A stretch of 5,839 nucleotides of DNA from WVZH01 sp034430425 (GTDB lineage: Bacteria > Chloroflexota > Anaerolineae > Anaerolineales > E44-bin32): NCBI GenBank assembly GCA_034430425.1, contig DAOUEK010000089.1, positions 1 through 5,839 of the forward strand. The letters run 5' to 3'. The notes beneath the pieces are model-generated. The model worked only from the letters and a program-made list of their open reading frames with translations, made no database searches and was not told the origin of the DNA. Numbering within the stretch: the stretch's first letter is position 1; every line of letters begins with the position of its first letter. Shown piece after piece: positions 5,527-5,839 of this stretch. The translations under genes and the position numbers were made by a program.

Positions 5527-5565
5527 ATTTATGTCTTGATTATGTAATCCAGGCTCTGACACGCT
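5527..5565 (-). repeat. Right terminal inverted repeat
   Basis: Reads AGCGTGTCAGAGCCTG on the minus strand and mirrors the left end at 5267. It also supplies the last dozen codons and the stop of the doubtful ORF that enters from the right. Confidence 0.7.
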
Positions 5566-5696
5566 ACGCTGACATATATACACCAGAGATCTGAGCATTC
5601 TTGCTTGTCAAGTATTTCTATTCGATCGAGATCAGCTGCACTCATCTTCGGATCGTCATATAATACGCCGAGAATTTCCTTACTCAATTCATGCAT
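5529..5696 (-). CDS. Doubtful small ORF running into the element's right end
   Basis: A 55-codon frame starting MHELSKEILGVLYDDPKMS, with AAGG 7 nt before the ATG. The middle is polar and could form amphipathic helices (MSAADLDRIEILDKQE). The last 12 or so codons and the TAA lie inside the terminal inverted repeat, so the original 3' end, if there was a gene, was replaced by element insertion. The frame continues upstream past a TAG at 5739-5741 into another open stretch. It may be a truncated or decayed gene fragment, or no gene at all. I recognise no family. Confidence 0.25.
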   Translation of the reverse strand: MHELSKEILGVLYDDPKMSAADLDRIEILDKQECSDLWCIYVSVACQSLDYIIKT

Positions 5697-5738
5697 CCAA
5701 CAGCCTTCTATGATGGCGCTGTTGTCAAGCCCCAATTT

Positions 5739-5839
5739 CTAATTCGATAGTACACCCTCTTGAGCTATTCCTCGCAACTGACCTTGCTGGCGGCTTCCTT
5801 TGGCGTCGGGCACTTTGTGCCTCGAACTACCTTCTATCC
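5739..5839 (-). other. Open stretch at the window edge, no identified gene
   Basis: The minus strand stays open from the window edge to a TAG at 5739-5741 (ending GIAQEGVLSN), in the same frame as the small ORF beyond it. The piece is too short to assign. A GGCAC-TTT-GTGCC hairpin (5809-5821) lies within it; no T-run follows on the minus strand. Confidence 0.2.

Larger units (their letters stand above)
5267..5565. mobile_element. Transposase-less element of about 299 bp with terminal inverted repeats (MITE-like)
   Basis: The ends are inverted copies: AGCGTGTCAGAGC at 5267-5279 and its exact complement at 5553-5565, with similarity continuing inward (30 of the first 39 positions identical). 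Inside each end are inward-pointing copies of a motif near TGGCCAAATACnnnTGAAA, placed symmetrically: the second left copy and the outermost right copy both begin 53 bp from their ends. No transposase is encoded. A 94-codon plus-strand frame across the element is repetitive, formed by the repeats. Multiple internal repeats beside the terminal repeats are described for the IS21 family, so an internally deleted IS21-like element is possible, but I cannot confirm the family. No clear target duplication is visible. It sits just upstream of the regulator promoter. Confidence 0.65.

Noticed and set aside
5263..5547. 94-codon plus-strand frame containing FHSYLA-like repeats
   Set aside because: It starts at the left edge of the element, before its left inverted repeat, ends in the right one, and its repeated peptides are translations of the 19-bp DNA motif. 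No ribosome binding site or family resemblance.

Overview
The window reads as a chromosomal fragment of a free-living bacterium carrying a sugar-uptake operon, with every credible gene on the minus strand. The best taxonomic clue is the substrate-binding lipoprotein. Right after its lipobox cysteine it has an alternating Val/Glu/Lys/Thr linker (VVEKEVEVTKIVEVT), a style I associate with Chloroflexota binding proteins. This is inference from one protein; no rRNA or other marker is present.

Layout in transcription order, from high to low coordinates. (1) 5566-5839: poorly explained DNA with a doubtful short reading frame. (2) 5267-5565: a compact element of about 300 bp with terminal inverted repeats, internal repeats of a TATTTGGCCA-type motif pointing inward from both ends, and no transposase. 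I read it as a MITE or an internally deleted insertion sequence. (3) 5183-5240: a good sigma70-type promoter (TTGACA, 17 bp, AATGAT) with two abutting palindromic operators at the predicted transcription start. (4) 4127-5143: a LacI-family regulator. (5) 3744-4126: a gene-free stretch with a third, perfect copy of the operator placed between a candidate -35 and -10, then a long leader. (6) 2949-3743: a single-domain sugar ABC ATPase. (7) 2720-2890: a possible 56-residue ORF whose stop overlaps the permease start as ATGA. (8) 1713-2723: an RbsC-type permease. (9) 515-1576: a ribose-type substrate-binding lipoprotein. (10) 139-514: a gap with a 10-bp perfect stem-loop and a degenerate fourth operator half. 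(11) 1-138: the N-terminal 46 codons of a FucU-type L-fucose mutarotase, cut by the window edge.

Proposed logic: the lipoprotein captures a monosaccharide, the permease and ATPase import it, and FucU interconverts its anomers for downstream catabolism. The regulator appears to control its own gene and the transporter through the shared TGGTAACGTTACCA operator. FucU makes L-fucose or a related sugar the leading substrate guess, but the transporter sequences alone do not fix specificity. The transport genes are ordinary members of known families. The less ordinary parts are the operator set, the transposase-less element beside the regulator promoter, the long transporter leader and the possible coupled small ORF.
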